A stretch of 6,853 nucleotides of DNA, taken from positions 1-6,853 of the forward strand of contig DAOVLS010000124.1 in NCBI GenBank assembly GCA_030631125.1, given 5' to 3'. Positions 6,351 to 6,853 of the stretch are shown in pieces (the stretch's first letter is position 1; each line of letters opens with the position of its first letter). The position numbers and the translations under genes were made by a program. This stretch comes from Planctomycetales bacterium. Lineage in GTDB: Bacteria > Planctomycetota > Phycisphaerae > SM23-33. The notes under the pieces are model-generated. The model was not told the DNA's origin. It searched no databases and worked only from the letters and a program-made list of their open reading frames with translations.

Positions 6351-6853
6351 TTATCGTCTTCTTCGCGATTTGATTTTCGGTAGCAGCCCCACGACTGTTC
6401 CTTCTCCGGTAGGCTTGCGGCGCCCGTTGCGGACGGGCTTGGCGCGGCGGGTTCGCTCCAGTTCGCAGCCTTTTTCAACAATCTTTACAACCTCGCGGAG
6501 GCTGTCGGTCATAACGAACAGGTCCATGTCTTCGGGGCTAATGGTGTGATGCCGGCGGAGCAGCACGTTGTCCATCCACCCAGCCAATTTGCCCCAGAAC
6601 GTCTTGCCGAAGAGTACCACCGGGAACGGATCGACTTTTTCGGTCTGGATGAGCGTCATTGACTCGAAGAATTCGTCCATCGTTCCGAACCCGCCGGGAA
6701 AGCAGATAAACGCGCAGGCGTACTTGATAAACATCACCTTGCGGGCGAAGAAGTAGCGGAAGTCCAGTTCGATGTTCGTGTATGGGTTGGCCGTTTGTTC
6801 GTGCGGCAGTGTGATATTCAGCCCGACGGACTTCCCGCCGGCCTCATATGCGC
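6351..6853 (-). CDS. LOG-family (TIGR00730-type) nucleotide phosphoribohydrolase, 5' end outside window
   Basis: The reading frame runs from the right edge (first full codon at 6851) to TAA at 6351-6353, 166 residues; the N-terminal part, including the first nucleotide-binding segment, is missing. The diagnostic PGGFGTMDEFFE of the LOG/lysine-decarboxylase-like family is present, preceded by GLNITLPHEQTANPY and FRYFFARKVMF, both typical of TIGR00730 Rossmann-fold proteins. Members with this motif cleave nucleoside 5'-monophosphates to base and ribose 5-phosphate (cytokinin riboside monophosphates in LOG; purine or pyrimidine nucleotides in bacterial relatives). The older name lysine decarboxylase is misleading. 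After the domain ends near VVKIVEKG there is a strongly basic tail of about 35 residues ending in KSRRRR, not expected in the family core. A GTG at 6737 could act as an internal start but would cut the domain in half, so it is not the real start. Confidence 0.88.
   Translation of the reverse strand, partial: AYEAGGKSVGLNITLPHEQTANPYTNIELDFRYFFARKVMFIKYACAFICFPGGFGTMDEFFESMTLIQTEKVDPFPVVLFGKTFWGKLAGWMDNVLLRRHHTISPEDMDLFVMTDSLREVVKIVEKGCELERTRRAKPVRNGRRKPTGEGTVVGLLPKIKSRRRR

Overview
The window is bacterial, compact and mostly coding. The best guess for the source is Planctomycetota, possibly a Phycisphaerae-like lineage. This rests on the look of the first membrane protein, a LeuC whose motifs resemble the plant-type enzyme, and GGGATTA-type intergenic repeats. 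It is an inference from memory of protein families, not a search result. Coding DNA is GC-rich except for the glycoside hydrolase-like gene in the middle, which is visibly AT-richer.

Layout: (1) bases 2-1255, plus strand, the 3' part of a gene for a two-helix membrane protein of unknown function, open at the left edge. (2) Bases 1256-1427, a gap with a long terminator-like hairpin and T-rich tail, then a sigma70-type promoter and a strong ribosome binding site. (3) Bases 1428-3215, plus, an MsbA-type ABC exporter half-transporter. (4) Bases 3236-4681, plus, a predicted lipoprotein with a clan GH-A (TIM-barrel) glycosidase fold, 20 bases after the exporter and probably cotranscribed. (5) Bases 4682-4827, a convergent gap with two hairpins. 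(6) Bases 4828-6174, minus, LeuC, the 3-isopropylmalate dehydratase large subunit. (7) Bases 6175-6350, a gap with the leuC start signals and an 88-base imperfect palindrome built from GGGATTA units. (8) Bases 6351-6853, minus, the 3' part of a LOG-family (TIGR00730-type) nucleotide phosphoribohydrolase, open at the right edge.

How the genes relate: the exporter and the lipoprotein glycosidase look like a two-gene unit acting at the cell envelope, but no functional link can be shown from sequence. LeuC belongs to leucine biosynthesis. Its small-subunit partner LeuD is not directly downstream, since the next gene there is convergent. The LOG gene lies upstream of leuC on the same strand, separated by the repeat element and a leuC -10 box, so leuC probably has its own promoter.

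No defence system, CRISPR array, phage gene, transposase, tRNA or rRNA was recognised. The most unusual structure is the GGGATTA palindrome upstream of leuC. I do not see convincing evidence of a wholly new multi-gene system.
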